64,000 bases of DNA from ZC4RG30 sp035556135 (lineage in GTDB: Bacteria; Pseudomonadota; Gammaproteobacteria; Steroidobacterales; Steroidobacteraceae): assembly GCA_035556135.1 (NCBI GenBank), contig DATMFO010000009.1, positions 1 through 64,000 on the forward strand. The letters run 5' to 3'. Of this stretch, positions 52,909 to 63,400 are shown piece after piece. The position numbers and the translations under genes were made by a program. The notes below the pieces were generated by a model that was not told the origin of the DNA, made no database searches, and worked only from the letters and a program-made list of their open reading frames with translations. How positions within the stretch are numbered: the first letter of the stretch is position 1; every line of letters begins with the position of its first letter.

Positions 52909-53442
52909 TCAGGACGCCTTCTGCAGGCCCAGCTCCCGGAGGATCAGCTCCGCCACGCGCGGCACGCGCCGGTTGTCGGTGGTGAGGGTGATGTCGGCGG
53001 CCTCGCGGTACAGCGGATCACGCACCGCCCGCAGCTGTTCCAGCCGCGCCAGCAGTCCCGGGCCGCCATCCTTCAACAGGGGCCGCCCGCGTCCGCTGCC
53101 CACCCGCTGCAGTTGTTGCTGGATGGAGGTCTCGAGGAATACCACCACACCGTGCTGCTTCAGCAGCTGGCGGTTGGCAGGGTCGAGGATGGCGCCACCG
53201 CCAGTGGCCAGCACGACAGGCTCGCGCTGGCACAACTCGGCCAGCACCTGGTGTTCGCGGCGGCGAAAGCCACTCTCGCCTTCCTCATCGAAGATGTAGG
53301 GGATGTCCACTCCGGCGGAGCGCTCGATCTCCGCGTCGCTGTCGATGAAAGGCACACCCAGCAGCCGCCCCAGGTGCTTGCCCACCGCAGTCTTGCCCGT
53401 GCCCATCGGGCCGATCAGGTAGATGTTGCGCTTGCCGAGCAT
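52909..53442 (-). CDS. aroK: shikimate kinase
   Basis: This 177-residue kinase phosphorylates shikimate with ATP. It has Walker A GPMGTGKTAVG (residues 11-21), the shikimate-binding Asp of FIDSDAEIE and the GFRRRE segment. The GGGAI turn and the lid arginine in RGRPLL are also present. It lies downstream of pilQ behind a hairpin that may limit read-through. Confidence 0.97.
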   Translation of the reverse strand: MLGKRNIYLIGPMGTGKTAVGKHLGRLLGVPFIDSDAEIERSAGVDIPYIFDEEGESGFRRREHQVLAELCQREPVVLATGGGAILDPANRQLLKQHGVVVFLETSIQQQLQRVGSGRGRPLLKDGGPGLLARLEQLRAVRDPLYREAADITLTTDNRRVPRVAELILRELGLQKAS

Positions 53443-53466
53443 GCTGGAGCGGATGATGCCCCAAAA

Positions 53467-53492
53467 CGCAAACGGCCGCCCTTGGGCGGCCG
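53467..53492 (-). terminator. hairpin between pilQ and aroK
   Basis: On the minus strand CGGCCGCCC-AA-GGGCGGCCG is a perfect nine-pair stem, followed by a broken T-rich stretch (TTTGCGTTTT). It sits 27 bases after the pilQ stop. It likely terminates or attenuates pilQ transcription before aroK. Confidence 0.7.
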
Positions 53493-53518
53493 CTGCGCGT
53501 CAATCAGCGTGCTGAAGG

Positions 53519-55648
53519 TCAGCGGGTCGTGGCACCCTCGCGCACGATCTTCGGCGTCACGAAGATCAGCAGCTCGTCCTTGTTGTTCACGCGGCTGGTG
53601 GACTTGAACAGGTGGCCGAAGATGGGCACGTCGCCCAGCAGCGGCACCTTCTTCACCGACTCGCGGCGCTCGGTCTCCAGGATGCCGCCCAGCACCACGG
53701 TCTGGCCGTCATTCACCACCACGCGGGTGCGTATCTCGCTGGAATCGATCGAGGGGATCTGGCCGCCGCCGATGCCCACCACCAGCTGGCCGACACGCTG
53801 CTTCTTCACGGCGATGTCGAGGATCAGCCGGTTGTCCGGGGTGATCACCGGAGTCACGGACAGCGAGGTCTTCACGTCCTTGAACGACACCGAGGTGGCG
53901 CCGCTGGAGGCCGCTTCCTGGTACGGGATCTCCGAACCCTGGTCGATCATCGCCTCCTGCTGGTTGGTCACGGTCAGCTGCGGCGAAGAGATGACTTCGC
54001 CATTGCCCTCGGACTGCGCCGCAGACAGCTCCAGGTCTACCAGGTAGTCGCTGCCCAGCACGAGGAAGGAGATGGCGCCGGCCGGGCTCGGGGCCGGCAG
54101 GTTCACGTTGTAGCGGCTGGGCGCGAAGGGGGCGCCGCCGGGGAAGGGAGCGCCGCCGGCACCGAGGATGTCCTCGTTGGCCAGCGCGGTGCCGGTGCCG
54201 GAAATGAAGCCGTCTCCGGTGGTCTGGATGCCGGTGGCGCCGAAGCGCACGCCCAGGTCACGCGAGAAGTCCTCGCTCACGGCCACGATGCGGGCCTCGA
54301 TGCGCACCTGGCGCACCGGGATGTCCAGCTGCTGCACCAGCTCGCGGATGGCCGTGATGCTCTCGGCGGTGTCCTGGATCAGCAGGGAGTTGGTGGCCGA
54401 ATGCACGGTGAGGTTGCCGCGCGCGGACAGCAGCGAGGAACCCTCGCCGCCGGTCGATCGCAGCAGCGAGGCGATGTCGGCGGCCTTGCCGAAATTGATC
54501 TGCACGAGCTCGGTGCGCAGCGGCGCCAGCTCCAGGAGTTCCTTGCGCGCGGCCAGCTGTGCCTTGTCGCGGTTGGCCAGCTCGGCGGTGGGACCCACGA
54601 TGATCACGTTGTCCGTGACGCGCTTGTCCAGGCCCTTGAGCTGCAGCACGATGTCCAGCGCGTGGTCCCAAGGCACGTTCTCGAGGCTCAACGTGACGTT
54701 GCCGCCCACCGAGTCGTTGATGACCATGTTCTTGCCACCCGTCTGCGCAATCAGCATCAGCAGGGTGCGGGCCGGGATGTCCTGGAAGGTGGCCGTCATG
54801 CGCTCACCCGTGTAGACCGGACGCTCGACGCTGGCCGCGCGCGGCGCACGGCGGGCCTGCACCTCGATGACGTACTGGTCTTCGGCCTGGTAGGCAAGCT
54901 GCTCGAAGTCGCCGGAGGCGCTGATGACCAGCTGCGTGCCATTGGGCGTGCCGATGGCATTGAAGCCCGTCACCGGCGTGGCGAAGTCGGAGACATCGAA
55001 GCTGCGGCGCAGCTGCTGCGGCAGGTCGGCACCGACGAAATCAACCATCACCTGGTTGCCCTGCTGGCGCAGGTTCACCGGAGTACGGGGATCACCCAGG
55101 CGCACGATGATGCGACCGGTGCCGTCGGGCGAGCGACGGAAGTCGATGTTCTGGATGCCGCGGCTCAGGCGCGGCGCGGCTGCGGCGGGCGCAGCACTGG
55201 TGGCGGCGGCAGCGGCCACAGGGCCAGCAGCGGCGGCGCCGCCTTCGCCCAGCGTCACGATGATGCGGTTGCCTTCGACGCGGGTGCTGTAGGCCTGCAT
55301 GCGGTCCAGGTTGAGGACCAGGCGGGTACGGCCGTCAGCCTCGGCGGCGAGCACACTGTCCAGGCCATTGGTGCGCACGTCGATGCGCCGCTGCGACAGG
55401 CCCAGCGCGGTGCCGGCCAGGTCGAGCGAGATGCGCGCCGGGTTCTCGATGGCGAAGGCATTCGGCTGCGGTGCCGCGCCGCTGGTGGTCAGCACCACCT
55501 GCACGCCCTGGGTTCCCAATGGCTGCACATCCACCGCCTGCAGCGTGTTGGCTGCGGCCGCTGCCGACGCGGCGGGCGCGGCTATCACGGCCAGCGCCGC
55601 CAGCATGAGCCGGCACAGCGTTGTGGGAATGGCGATACTACGGTTCAT
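53519..55648 (-). CDS. pilQ: type IV pilus secretin
   Basis: This 709-residue outer membrane secretin is the exit pore of type IV pili. After a signal peptide come two AMIN domains (about residues 40-270), which bind peptidoglycan. The STN/N0 domain (MTATFQDIPARTLLMLIAQTGGKNMVIN), an N1 domain and the secretin barrel with VRIEARIVAVSEDFSRDLGVRFG and VPLLGDVPIFGHLFKS follow. The ATG at 55648 is chosen because AGGAGAG lies seven bases upstream. It ends the pilMNOPQ operon. Confidence 0.96.
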   Translation of the reverse strand: MNRSIAIPTTLCRLMLAALAVIAAPAASAAAAANTLQAVDVQPLGTQGVQVVLTTSGAAPQPNAFAIENPARISLDLAGTALGLSQRRIDVRTNGLDSVLAAEADGRTRLVLNLDRMQAYSTRVEGNRIIVTLGEGGAAAAGPVAAAAATSAAPAAAAPRLSRGIQNIDFRRSPDGTGRIIVRLGDPRTPVNLRQQGNQVMVDFVGADLPQQLRRSFDVSDFATPVTGFNAIGTPNGTQLVISASGDFEQLAYQAEDQYVIEVQARRAPRAASVERPVYTGERMTATFQDIPARTLLMLIAQTGGKNMVINDSVGGNVTLSLENVPWDHALDIVLQLKGLDKRVTDNVIIVGPTAELANRDKAQLAARKELLELAPLRTELVQINFGKAADIASLLRSTGGEGSSLLSARGNLTVHSATNSLLIQDTAESITAIRELVQQLDIPVRQVRIEARIVAVSEDFSRDLGVRFGATGIQTTGDGFISGTGTALANEDILGAGGAPFPGGAPFAPSRYNVNLPAPSPAGAISFLVLGSDYLVDLELSAAQSEGNGEVISSPQLTVTNQQEAMIDQGSEIPYQEAASSGATSVSFKDVKTSLSVTPVITPDNRLILDIAVKKQRVGQLVVGIGGGQIPSIDSSEIRTRVVVNDGQTVVLGGILETERRESVKKVPLLGDVPIFGHLFKSTSRVNNKDELLIFVTPKIVREGATTR

Positions 55649-55665
55649 TCGCATCTCTCCTGCCA

Positions 55666-56160
55666 TCATTCGGCCAAGGCCAGCGTGGCCGGGCGTTCAA
55701 TGAATCCACCGAGACCGTCGGCGATGATCTCGCTCAAGGTGATCCTCGAGGGCTCGATCTTCACGATGCGGCCCTCGTTCTGCCCCATGTAGCTGCCGGG
55801 CAGCACGCGGTGCACCAGGCCGTCGCGCGTCTGCACCAGGGCGTAGGTCCGGCCGCCGATCTGCAGCGTGCCTTTCATCGCCATGGTGTCGAGCGGGAAC
55901 TGCTCGAGGTTTTCGCGGGCGCGGTTGCTGTTGGGTCGCACGCCCGAACTCGAGTTGCCCGACCCGCCGGGCATGAACGGCGAGCGCAGGTTCTGCGCCG
56001 CGTAGGTGAAGGTCTCCTGCGGCTTGACCTCGGGCAGCGGCTTCACGCCACCGGGCTGTTCCTGCTTGGTGGTCTCGATGAAGCGCTGGAGGTCGGCGTC
56101 CTTGGAGGAACATCCGGCCGCGAGCGCCAGCACCAGCAGCGGTATTGCTTTCCTGATCAT
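55666..56160 (-). CDS. pilP: type IV pilus assembly lipoprotein
   Basis: This 164-residue inner membrane lipoprotein has the lipobox LAAGC (Cys near residue 17). A disordered stretch is followed by the small HR-type beta domain with LEQFPLDTMAMKGTLQIGGRTYALVQ. PilP connects the PilMNO inner membrane platform to PilQ. Its ATG overlaps the pilO stop by four bases. Confidence 0.95.
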   Translation of the reverse strand: MIRKAIPLLVLALAAGCSSKDADLQRFIETTKQEQPGGVKPLPEVKPQETFTYAAQNLRSPFMPGGSGNSSSGVRPNSNRARENLEQFPLDTMAMKGTLQIGGRTYALVQTRDGLVHRVLPGSYMGQNEGRIVKIEPSRITLSEIIADGLGGFIERPATLALAE

Positions 56161-56798
56161 CGGCGCTTGTTGTTCCGGGTGTTGGCTTTCTTTTCGCTCG
56201 CCTTGGCCGCCTGTTCCTGTTCGTCCAGGTAGCGGTAGGTGCGGGCGGTCACGTCGAGCGTCAGGTCGTCATTGCCGCCGCGCCGCGTGCTGATCGCGGC
56301 ATCGTGCAGGGTGACGATGCGCGGCAGGGCGGCGATGGTGCTGACGAATTCGGCCAGCTGGTGATAGCTGCCGGTGACGCGGATCTTGATGGGCTGCTCC
56401 GCGTAGAAGTCATGCAACACGACCGCCTGCGGCTGGAAGAGCTCCTGCTGCACGACGCCGTTGCCGGACTGGGAGATGTCGTTGAGCAGCGCGGGCATCT
56501 CGGAGCTGCCAGGCAGCTGCCGCAGCATGGCACCGAAGGAGCGCTCGATGTCGGCAAGCTGCTGCTTGTAGAGATCGAGGTTCACCGCCTTGGCGTGCTT
56601 GTCCTTGAACTCGGTGCGCAGCTTGGTCTCTTCGGACTCGTAGCGGGCCAGCTCATCCTTGCTGCTGTTCCACACGCCGAACCAGAGCAGCGCGGCGCTG
56701 GCAATGACGAAGAAGATGGCAATCGCGCCAACCCGGACCGGAAACGGCCAGCGGCCAGGATCCTTCGGGTCGAGTTGCTTGAGTTCGTCGAATGTCAT
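56157..56798 (-). CDS. pilO: type IV pilus inner membrane protein
   Basis: This 213-residue protein has a cytoplasmic tail, one membrane segment near residues 23-43 and a coiled coil (DELARYESEETKLRTEFKDKHAKAV). A periplasmic ferredoxin-like domain containing VTGSYHQLAEFVSTIAALPRIVTL comes last. It dimerises with PilN. The basic C-terminal tail is short. Confidence 0.95.
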   Translation of the reverse strand: MTFDELKQLDPKDPGRWPFPVRVGAIAIFFVIASAALLWFGVWNSSKDELARYESEETKLRTEFKDKHAKAVNLDLYKQQLADIERSFGAMLRQLPGSSEMPALLNDISQSGNGVVQQELFQPQAVVLHDFYAEQPIKIRVTGSYHQLAEFVSTIAALPRIVTLHDAAISTRRGGNDDLTLDVTARTYRYLDEQEQAAKASEKKANTRNNKRR

Positions 56799-56814
56799 GT
56801 GTCGTTCCTGGCGC

Positions 56815-57348
56815 CTACTTGGTGGCCGCGGGCGCGCTGGCCAGCTCGGCGTTCATCACGAAACTCTGCTTTTCGATCTTCTCGACGTCGGCCTTCGTCA
56901 GCCACTGGGAGGCATCGATGGCCTTCATGAAGTCGGACACGCGCGTCGAGGATTGGGTGACACCCTGGAACTGGAACTTCCTGCCGGACTGCTTCAGGGA
57001 GGTCAGGTAAACCCCGTCCGGCACGACGCGGGCGAAGGTGTCGAACACATGGACGATCTCCGGCCGCGACTGCTGCAGCTTCTCGATGATCTCCATGCGC
57101 GCGATGTGCTGCTGCTTCTGGGCCTCGAGATCGTTGATCTCCTCGATCTTCTTGTCGAGCACCTTGATCTCGGCGCGCAGCAGGTTGTTGCGGTCCTGCT
57201 GGGCGTCGATGGTCTGCTTCATCAGGAACCAGCCGATGCCGGCCACCACCAGCGCAGCCAGGAACGCGCCGAACATGCCGACGGCAAAGGCCTTCTTGCG
57301 TTCGGTGCGCTGCTGTTCGCGCCACGGGAGTAGGTTGATGCGTGGCAT
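56815..57348 (-). CDS. pilN: type IV pilus inner membrane protein
   Basis: This 177-residue protein starts with the conserved MPRINLLPWREQ, the cytoplasmic motif that binds PilM. One membrane segment (residues 21-43), a coiled coil and a periplasmic domain follow. It lies one base after the pilM stop and 16 bases before pilO. Confidence 0.95.
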   Translation of the reverse strand: MPRINLLPWREQQRTERKKAFAVGMFGAFLAALVVAGIGWFLMKQTIDAQQDRNNLLRAEIKVLDKKIEEINDLEAQKQQHIARMEIIEKLQQSRPEIVHVFDTFARVVPDGVYLTSLKQSGRKFQFQGVTQSSTRVSDFMKAIDASQWLTKADVEKIEKQSFVMNAELASAPAATK

Positions 57349-57349
57349 G

Positions 57350-58414
57350 TCAGTCGAAACTCCGCAGCGCCAGACCGCAGGCGGTCAGCAGTGAGGTGGC
57401 ATCGCGGTGCACGTTCTGGGCGCGTGCGCGCGAGGAAATCTTCATCTGGCCCAGCGGGTCGCCCTTCTCCGCCTCGATGCCGATGCGGCTCTGCACGACG
57501 TCGGCCACGCCGGGGATATTGGCGCAGCCGCCGCAGATCAGCACCTTCTCGGGCTGCTCGCGGCCGGTGCCGGAGGCCAGGTAGAACTGCAGCGAGCGGC
57601 TGATCTGCTGCGTCATGTCGTCGATGAAGGGATCGAGCACGTCGGTCTGGTAGTTGGCCGGCAGGCCGCCTTCCTTCTTCGAACGCCCCGCTTCCTCGAG
57701 CGAGAGGCCGTAGGTGCGCATGATCTCCTCGGTGAGCTGCTGCCCGCCGAAGGCGAAGTCACGCGTGTAGATAACCTTGAGGTTCCTCAGCACGCTGAAG
57801 GTGGTGGTGCTGGCGCCGAAGTCGACCACAGCGACCACGCGGTCGATGCCGCCGTCGGGCATCTGGTGCGTCATCAGCTTGCAGGCGTTCTCGAGGGCGA
57901 AGGCCTCGACGTCGACCACGCGGGCCGAGAGGCCGGCCGCGGACACCGCAGCGCGGCGCTGGTCCACGTTCTCGGTGCGCGAGGCGACCAGCAGCACGTC
58001 GTTGGAATCCCCATCGCGCTCGGAGGGACCGAGCACCTCGAAGTCGTAGGCCACCTCTTCCATCGGGAAGGGGATGTACTGGTCGGCCTGCATCTCCACC
58101 TGGGCCTCCAGGTCCGCGTCCTTCAGGTTGCGCGGCATCTGGATGACCTTGGTGATGGCGGCGTCGCCGTTGATGGCCACGGCCACCTCACGGGTGCGGG
58201 CGCCGGCGCGGCGCACGGCGCGCGCGATGGCCTCGCCGACCGCATCAGCGTCGACGATGGCCTTCTCGTTCATGGCGTTCTGGGGGGTGGCCTCGGCGGC
58301 ATAGGAATCGACCACGTACTGCCCGCCCGACAGGCTCAGTTCGATGAGCTTGATGGACGAAGTCGTAATATCAAGGCCAAGGACCGGGCGGTGCCTGCGC
58401 AAATTTAGGAACAC
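57350..58414 (-). CDS. pilM: type IV pilus actin-like ATPase
   Basis: This 354-residue actin-fold protein has the phosphate motifs LGLDITTSSIKLIELS and VVDFGASTTTFSV and the C-terminal KVLICGGCANIPGV. It binds ATP and the PilN tail on the cytoplasmic side. GTG is the start, with GGGAG six bases upstream. It is the first gene of the pil operon. Confidence 0.96.
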   Translation of the reverse strand: MFLNLRRHRPVLGLDITTSSIKLIELSLSGGQYVVDSYAAEATPQNAMNEKAIVDADAVGEAIARAVRRAGARTREVAVAINGDAAITKVIQMPRNLKDADLEAQVEMQADQYIPFPMEEVAYDFEVLGPSERDGDSNDVLLVASRTENVDQRRAAVSAAGLSARVVDVEAFALENACKLMTHQMPDGGIDRVVAVVDFGASTTTFSVLRNLKVIYTRDFAFGGQQLTEEIMRTYGLSLEEAGRSKKEGGLPANYQTDVLDPFIDDMTQQISRSLQFYLASGTGREQPEKVLICGGCANIPGVADVVQSRIGIEAEKGDPLGQMKISSRARAQNVHRDATSLLTACGLALRSFD

Positions 58415-58642
58415 AGTTCTCCCTTACCTTTCAGCTAGTTAGGCGCCGAAACGCTTGTCCTGCCTGAATTTCCGCCAACTATAACCCACGAAACGGTTAA
58501 ATTGAACGCGAAGCCCGGCCCTGCTTTCCGTGAGGCCGTCCGCAGTTCCGGACGGCTGCCTTGGCGGGCATTGTTCAATCACTCCGCGGGAGGGAAACTG
58601 CACCCGCAGCCCCACCCTGCGCAATAAGGGCATGTTAAATCC
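58415..58642. promoter_or_regulatory. divergent pilM/PBP1a intergenic region
   Basis: This 228-base gap separates pilM from the PBP1a gene. On the minus strand TATAGT (58483-58478) is a good -10 box for the pil operon, but only a weak -35 (TTCAAT) lies 17 bases before it. A GTCCG/CGGAC inverted repeat (TCCGCAGTTCCGGA) lies near 58540. No clear promoter for PBP1a was identified. Confidence 0.35.
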
Positions 58643-61276
58643 GTGAACCCCATTCTCCTTCGCAGCCTGCGGTGGGCTGCAATCGGCCTTGGCGGGCTGG
58701 TTCTGGCGTTCGTTTTTGCCCTCGCCTGCACGTTCGTGTACCTGGCGCCATCGCTGCCAACGAAGGACAACATGCACCGGCTGCTGCAGTTGTCGGTGCC
58801 GCTCACGGTCTACACCGCCTCGGGGGCCGTAATGGGTCGTATCGGGGAGGAGCGGCGGATTCCCGTGGAGTTCGAGGACATCCCCCTGATCGTGCGTCAG
58901 GCCGTCCTGGCGGCTGAGGATGACCGCTTCTTCGAGCACCGGGGCCTGGACTGGATGGGCGTGGCGCGGGCGGTGTTCAAGACGGCCACCGGCGGCTCCT
59001 CCCAGGGTGGCAGCACCATCTCGCAGCAGGCGGCGCGCAATGTGTTCCTGAGCCTCGACCGCACCATGCGGCGCAAGATGTCGGAGGTGTTCGTCACCTG
59101 GCGCATGGAGCGGGATTTCAGCAAGGAGGAGATCCTTGCCATCTACCTGAACAAGATCTTCTTCGGTCAGCGCAGCTATGGCATTGCGGCCGCGGCGCAG
59201 ACGTACTTCGGAAAGCACCTGGATGAACTGACCGTGGCGGAGGCGGCAATGCTGGCCGGCATCATCCAGTCGCCGGCGATACAGAACCCGATCCGCAGCG
59301 TGAAGAATGCGGAGTCGCGTCGCGCCTATGTATTGCGGCGCATGGCCGAGCTCGGCTTCATCGATGAGGCCACCCACGAGGCCTCCCGCAATGAACCCAT
59401 CGTCTCGCGCGACCATGGATCACTGACGGACGTGGAAGGGCCCTATGTAGTCGAGATGGTGCGGCAGTTTGTCGTGGACAAGTTCGGTGAGGCTGCGCTG
59501 AACTCAGGCTACAAGGTGACTACGACTGTCGATGACCGGGCGCAGGCCGCCGCCAATCGCGCGATGCGGGTGGGCCTGCTCACTGTCGACCAGCGCAAGG
59601 GCTACCGCGGACCACTGGGGAAGGTGGAAGTCCCCGCCGCATCGACTGATGCCGAGCTCGATGTCCTGCTGGGCGAGTTCCGTCCGGTAGGCGTGCTTGA
59701 ACCTGCTGTGGTGCTGCAGGTGGCGGCCACCACCGCCGAAGTGCACATCCGCGGCAGGGGCAAGGCGCGCATTTCATGGGAGGGCATGTCCTGGGCGGCA
59801 AAGGCCCTGCGCAATGGAGTCGGTGCCGCGCCGAAAAAGGCTGCGGACGTCCTGAACCGCGGCGAGGTTGTCCAGGTGATCGCCGATGGCCGCGGCAATG
59901 CGCGGCTGGCGCAGGAGCCCAAGGCCCAGGGTGCGCTGGTATCCATGAACCCGGTGGATGGAGCCGTGGTGGCGCTGGTTGGTGGCTTTGATTTCTACCG
60001 CAACCAGTTCAACCGCGTCACCCAGGCCAACCGTCAGCCCGGCTCGAGTTTCAAGCCGTTCCTTTATTCCGCTGCGCTGGAGAACGGCTTCACGCCCGCC
60101 ACGACCATTTATGACCTGCCGGTGATGGTGGATGACAGCGAGACTGAACAGGCCTGGCGGCCGCAGAACTCCGGAGGCGAATTCGGCGGATTGATGCGGC
60201 TGCGCGAGGCGCTGGTGTATTCGCGCAACCTGGTGTCGATCCGCATACTTCAGGACATCGGCGTCAACAACTTCATCGGGTATGCGTCGCAGTTCGGTTT
60301 CGACGCGAAGAAGATGCCGCCCAACCTCACGCTGGCACTGGGCACGCTGTCGGCGACGCCAATGCAGATGGCGCGTGGATATTCGGTGTTCGCGAATGGC
60401 GGGTTTCGCGTGGAGCCGTACTGGATCCTGCGGGTCGAGGATGCGGCCGGCGAGGTGGTGTATCAGGCGGAGCCGCTGCTGGCGTGCGCTGCGTGCGAGG
60501 CGCCGGAGAGTTCGCCGCTGGTGACTGCGGGCCTGCCGCCAGGGGTGGCGGGCGAGGCCGTTGAATCCAGTGAGCTGGATGCGGCGGAACCGCAGGATAT
60601 TGAAGGGGCGCAGACCCTGCCGGTGGTGATGGAAGGTGGCTCGCCGGTGGACGCGGCGAACCCTGGCGCGGGGCTGCTGGAAGCACCGACTACTGCGTTG
60701 TTCGGCATGGAGGACATTCCCGAAGGAATGCGCGAGCTGGCCAGCGTCCAGGGTGGACGGGGATTCCTTCCGGAAGAACGCCTGGCGCCTCGGGTCATCA
60801 CGCCGCAGAACGCCTGGTTGATGAGCGACATCATGCATGAGGTGACCACGCGCGGCACAGCCAGGCGAACACGGTCGATGGGACGGGACGACCTTGCCGG
60901 CAAGACCGGCACGACCAATGACGGGCGTGATACCTGGTTCAACGGGTTTACGCGCGATCTGGTGACCAGCGTGTGGGTGGGTCATGACGACAACTCACCC
61001 TTGGGAGATCGGGAAGAAGGCGCGACGACGGCTGTGCCGATCTGGATGTATTTCATGGGCGAGGCGTTGAAGGAAACGCCATCGTCCCGGCCGCCGCGTC
61101 CGCCGGGGCTGGTGGACGTGAGGATTTCGCCGGTAACGGGGCACCGGGCCCATCCGCTGGATCCGGGGGCGGTGGTGGAGAAGTTCTTTGTGGATCGGCT
61201 GCCGAAGGAGCCGTCGCCGGGTGAGGGGTATGTGCCGGCGGAGGGTGGGGGGAGCAGCGGGGCGCCGATATTCTGA
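58643..61276 (+). CDS. mrcA: bifunctional penicillin-binding protein 1A
   Basis: This 877-residue inner membrane enzyme polymerises and cross-links peptidoglycan. It has one membrane segment near the N-terminus. The glycosyltransferase domain carries EDDRFFEHRGLDW and GGSTISQQAARN. An OB-like domain and a transpeptidase domain follow, with SSFK (PGSSFKPFLYSAALE), YSRN and KTGT. Between the transpeptidase motifs is a long acidic, Ala/Pro-rich insertion (about residues 612-690). GTG is the start. The position divergent from pilM is the usual one for ponA/mrcA. Confidence 0.95.
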   Translation: MNPILLRSLRWAAIGLGGLVLAFVFALACTFVYLAPSLPTKDNMHRLLQLSVPLTVYTASGAVMGRIGEERRIPVEFEDIPLIVRQAVLAAEDDRFFEHRGLDWMGVARAVFKTATGGSSQGGSTISQQAARNVFLSLDRTMRRKMSEVFVTWRMERDFSKEEILAIYLNKIFFGQRSYGIAAAAQTYFGKHLDELTVAEAAMLAGIIQSPAIQNPIRSVKNAESRRAYVLRRMAELGFIDEATHEASRNEPIVSRDHGSLTDVEGPYVVEMVRQFVVDKFGEAALNSGYKVTTTVDDRAQAAANRAMRVGLLTVDQRKGYRGPLGKVEVPAASTDAELDVLLGEFRPVGVLEPAVVLQVAATTAEVHIRGRGKARISWEGMSWAAKALRNGVGAAPKKAADVLNRGEVVQVIADGRGNARLAQEPKAQGALVSMNPVDGAVVALVGGFDFYRNQFNRVTQANRQPGSSFKPFLYSAALENGFTPATTIYDLPVMVDDSETEQAWRPQNSGGEFGGLMRLREALVYSRNLVSIRILQDIGVNNFIGYASQFGFDAKKMPPNLTLALGTLSATPMQMARGYSVFANGGFRVEPYWILRVEDAAGEVVYQAEPLLACAACEAPESSPLVTAGLPPGVAGEAVESSELDAAEPQDIEGAQTLPVVMEGGSPVDAANPGAGLLEAPTTALFGMEDIPEGMRELASVQGGRGFLPEERLAPRVITPQNAWLMSDIMHEVTTRGTARRTRSMGRDDLAGKTGTTNDGRDTWFNGFTRDLVTSVWVGHDDNSPLGDREEGATTAVPIWMYFMGEALKETPSSRPPRPPGLVDVRISPVTGHRAHPLDPGAVVEKFFVDRLPKEPSPGEGYVPAEGGGSSGAPIF

Positions 61277-61298
61277 GGGGCGCGGCCCCAGGGCGCAC

Positions 61299-61329
61299 AG
61301 GCGGGCCAGGCCGATGGGCTGGCCCGCCT
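61299..61329. terminator. hairpin between convergent mrcA and tviB
   Basis: AGGCGGGCCAG and CTGGCCCGCCT form a perfect eleven-pair stem around a nine-base loop in the 60-base convergent gap. T-rich tails are poor on both sides, so its efficiency is uncertain. Confidence 0.6.
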
Positions 61330-61336
61330 TGTCAGG

Positions 61337-62614
<1,278 letters not shown>

Positions 62615-62761
62615 GTGAACCTCCAGGAATTGATACGGGAGATTATCCCCCCAAGACGGGTCGGTATGGAATGCAAGGACTCGCTCCGACCGCTGCAATG
62701 TGACAGACTTCCAACCGCCGGAGCCACTCCTGCACGCACCGGCGGCACAGAGTAGAGAGCC

Positions 62762-63400
62762 ATGGCCAAGCGCGCTCCCACCCGCTCCGATCACCTGCGC
62801 AGCGCCGTCGCACAGGAGGCCGCCAGGCTCATGGTAGAACACGGCATCCAGGACTTCCTCATCGCCAAGCGCAAGGCTGCCGAGCGCTATGGCGTGTTCG
62901 ATCGCGCCTTCCTGCCGAAGAACACCGAGATCGAGCAGGCACTGATGTCGCACCAGCGGCTGTTCGGCGGACATCAGCACGAGCATAGCCTGCACGAGCA
63001 GCGGCGTGCCGCGCTTGCGGCCATGCAGCTGCTCGCCCGGTTCGAACCCAGGCTGGTCGGCGCAGTGCTCACAGGATCCGCCACCGAATTCACGGACATC
63101 CAGCTGCACGTGTTCTCCGACAGCGCAGAGGCGGTTTACATGCACCTGCTCGACGGGCGTTACGAATACGAGGTATTCGAGCGGCGCATCCGCCTGGGCC
63201 CGGAGCGCCAGGTTTCCGTGCCCACCGTGCGCTTCTCCCTGGGCAGCCAGACCATCGAGGCCTTCGTGTTTCCCCGCGACGGCATCCGCCAGGCTCCGGT
63301 CAGCCCCGTGGATGGCAAGCCCATGCGCCGCGCCGACCAGCGGGAGCTGGCAGGAATGATTGCAACCAGTCCCCACGCAGATGCATCCGGAACCCGCTGA
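62762..63400 (+). CDS. nucleotidyltransferase-like protein of unknown function
   Basis: This 212-residue protein has a helical N-terminal half (LMVEHGIQDFLIAKRKAAERYG, then HEQRRAALAAMQLLARFEP). A segment LVGAVLTGSATEFTDIQLHVFSD follows, recalling the G-S...D-x-D core of nucleotidyltransferases. The second acidic residue is replaced (DIQLH), so activity is doubtful. It is cytoplasmic. Its end overlaps the start of the glycosyltransferase gene by 20 bases. Its place in a polysaccharide region is the only functional hint. Confidence 0.65.
   Translation: MAKRAPTRSDHLRSAVAQEAARLMVEHGIQDFLIAKRKAAERYGVFDRAFLPKNTEIEQALMSHQRLFGGHQHEHSLHEQRRAALAAMQLLARFEPRLVGAVLTGSATEFTDIQLHVFSDSAEAVYMHLLDGRYEYEVFERRIRLGPERQVSVPTVRFSLGSQTIEAFVFPRDGIRQAPVSPVDGKPMRRADQRELAGMIATSPHADASGTR

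Noticed and set aside
53612..55792. Long plus-strand frame opposite pilQ
   Set aside because: The strongly conserved secretin lies on the other strand; this frame is a compositional shadow.
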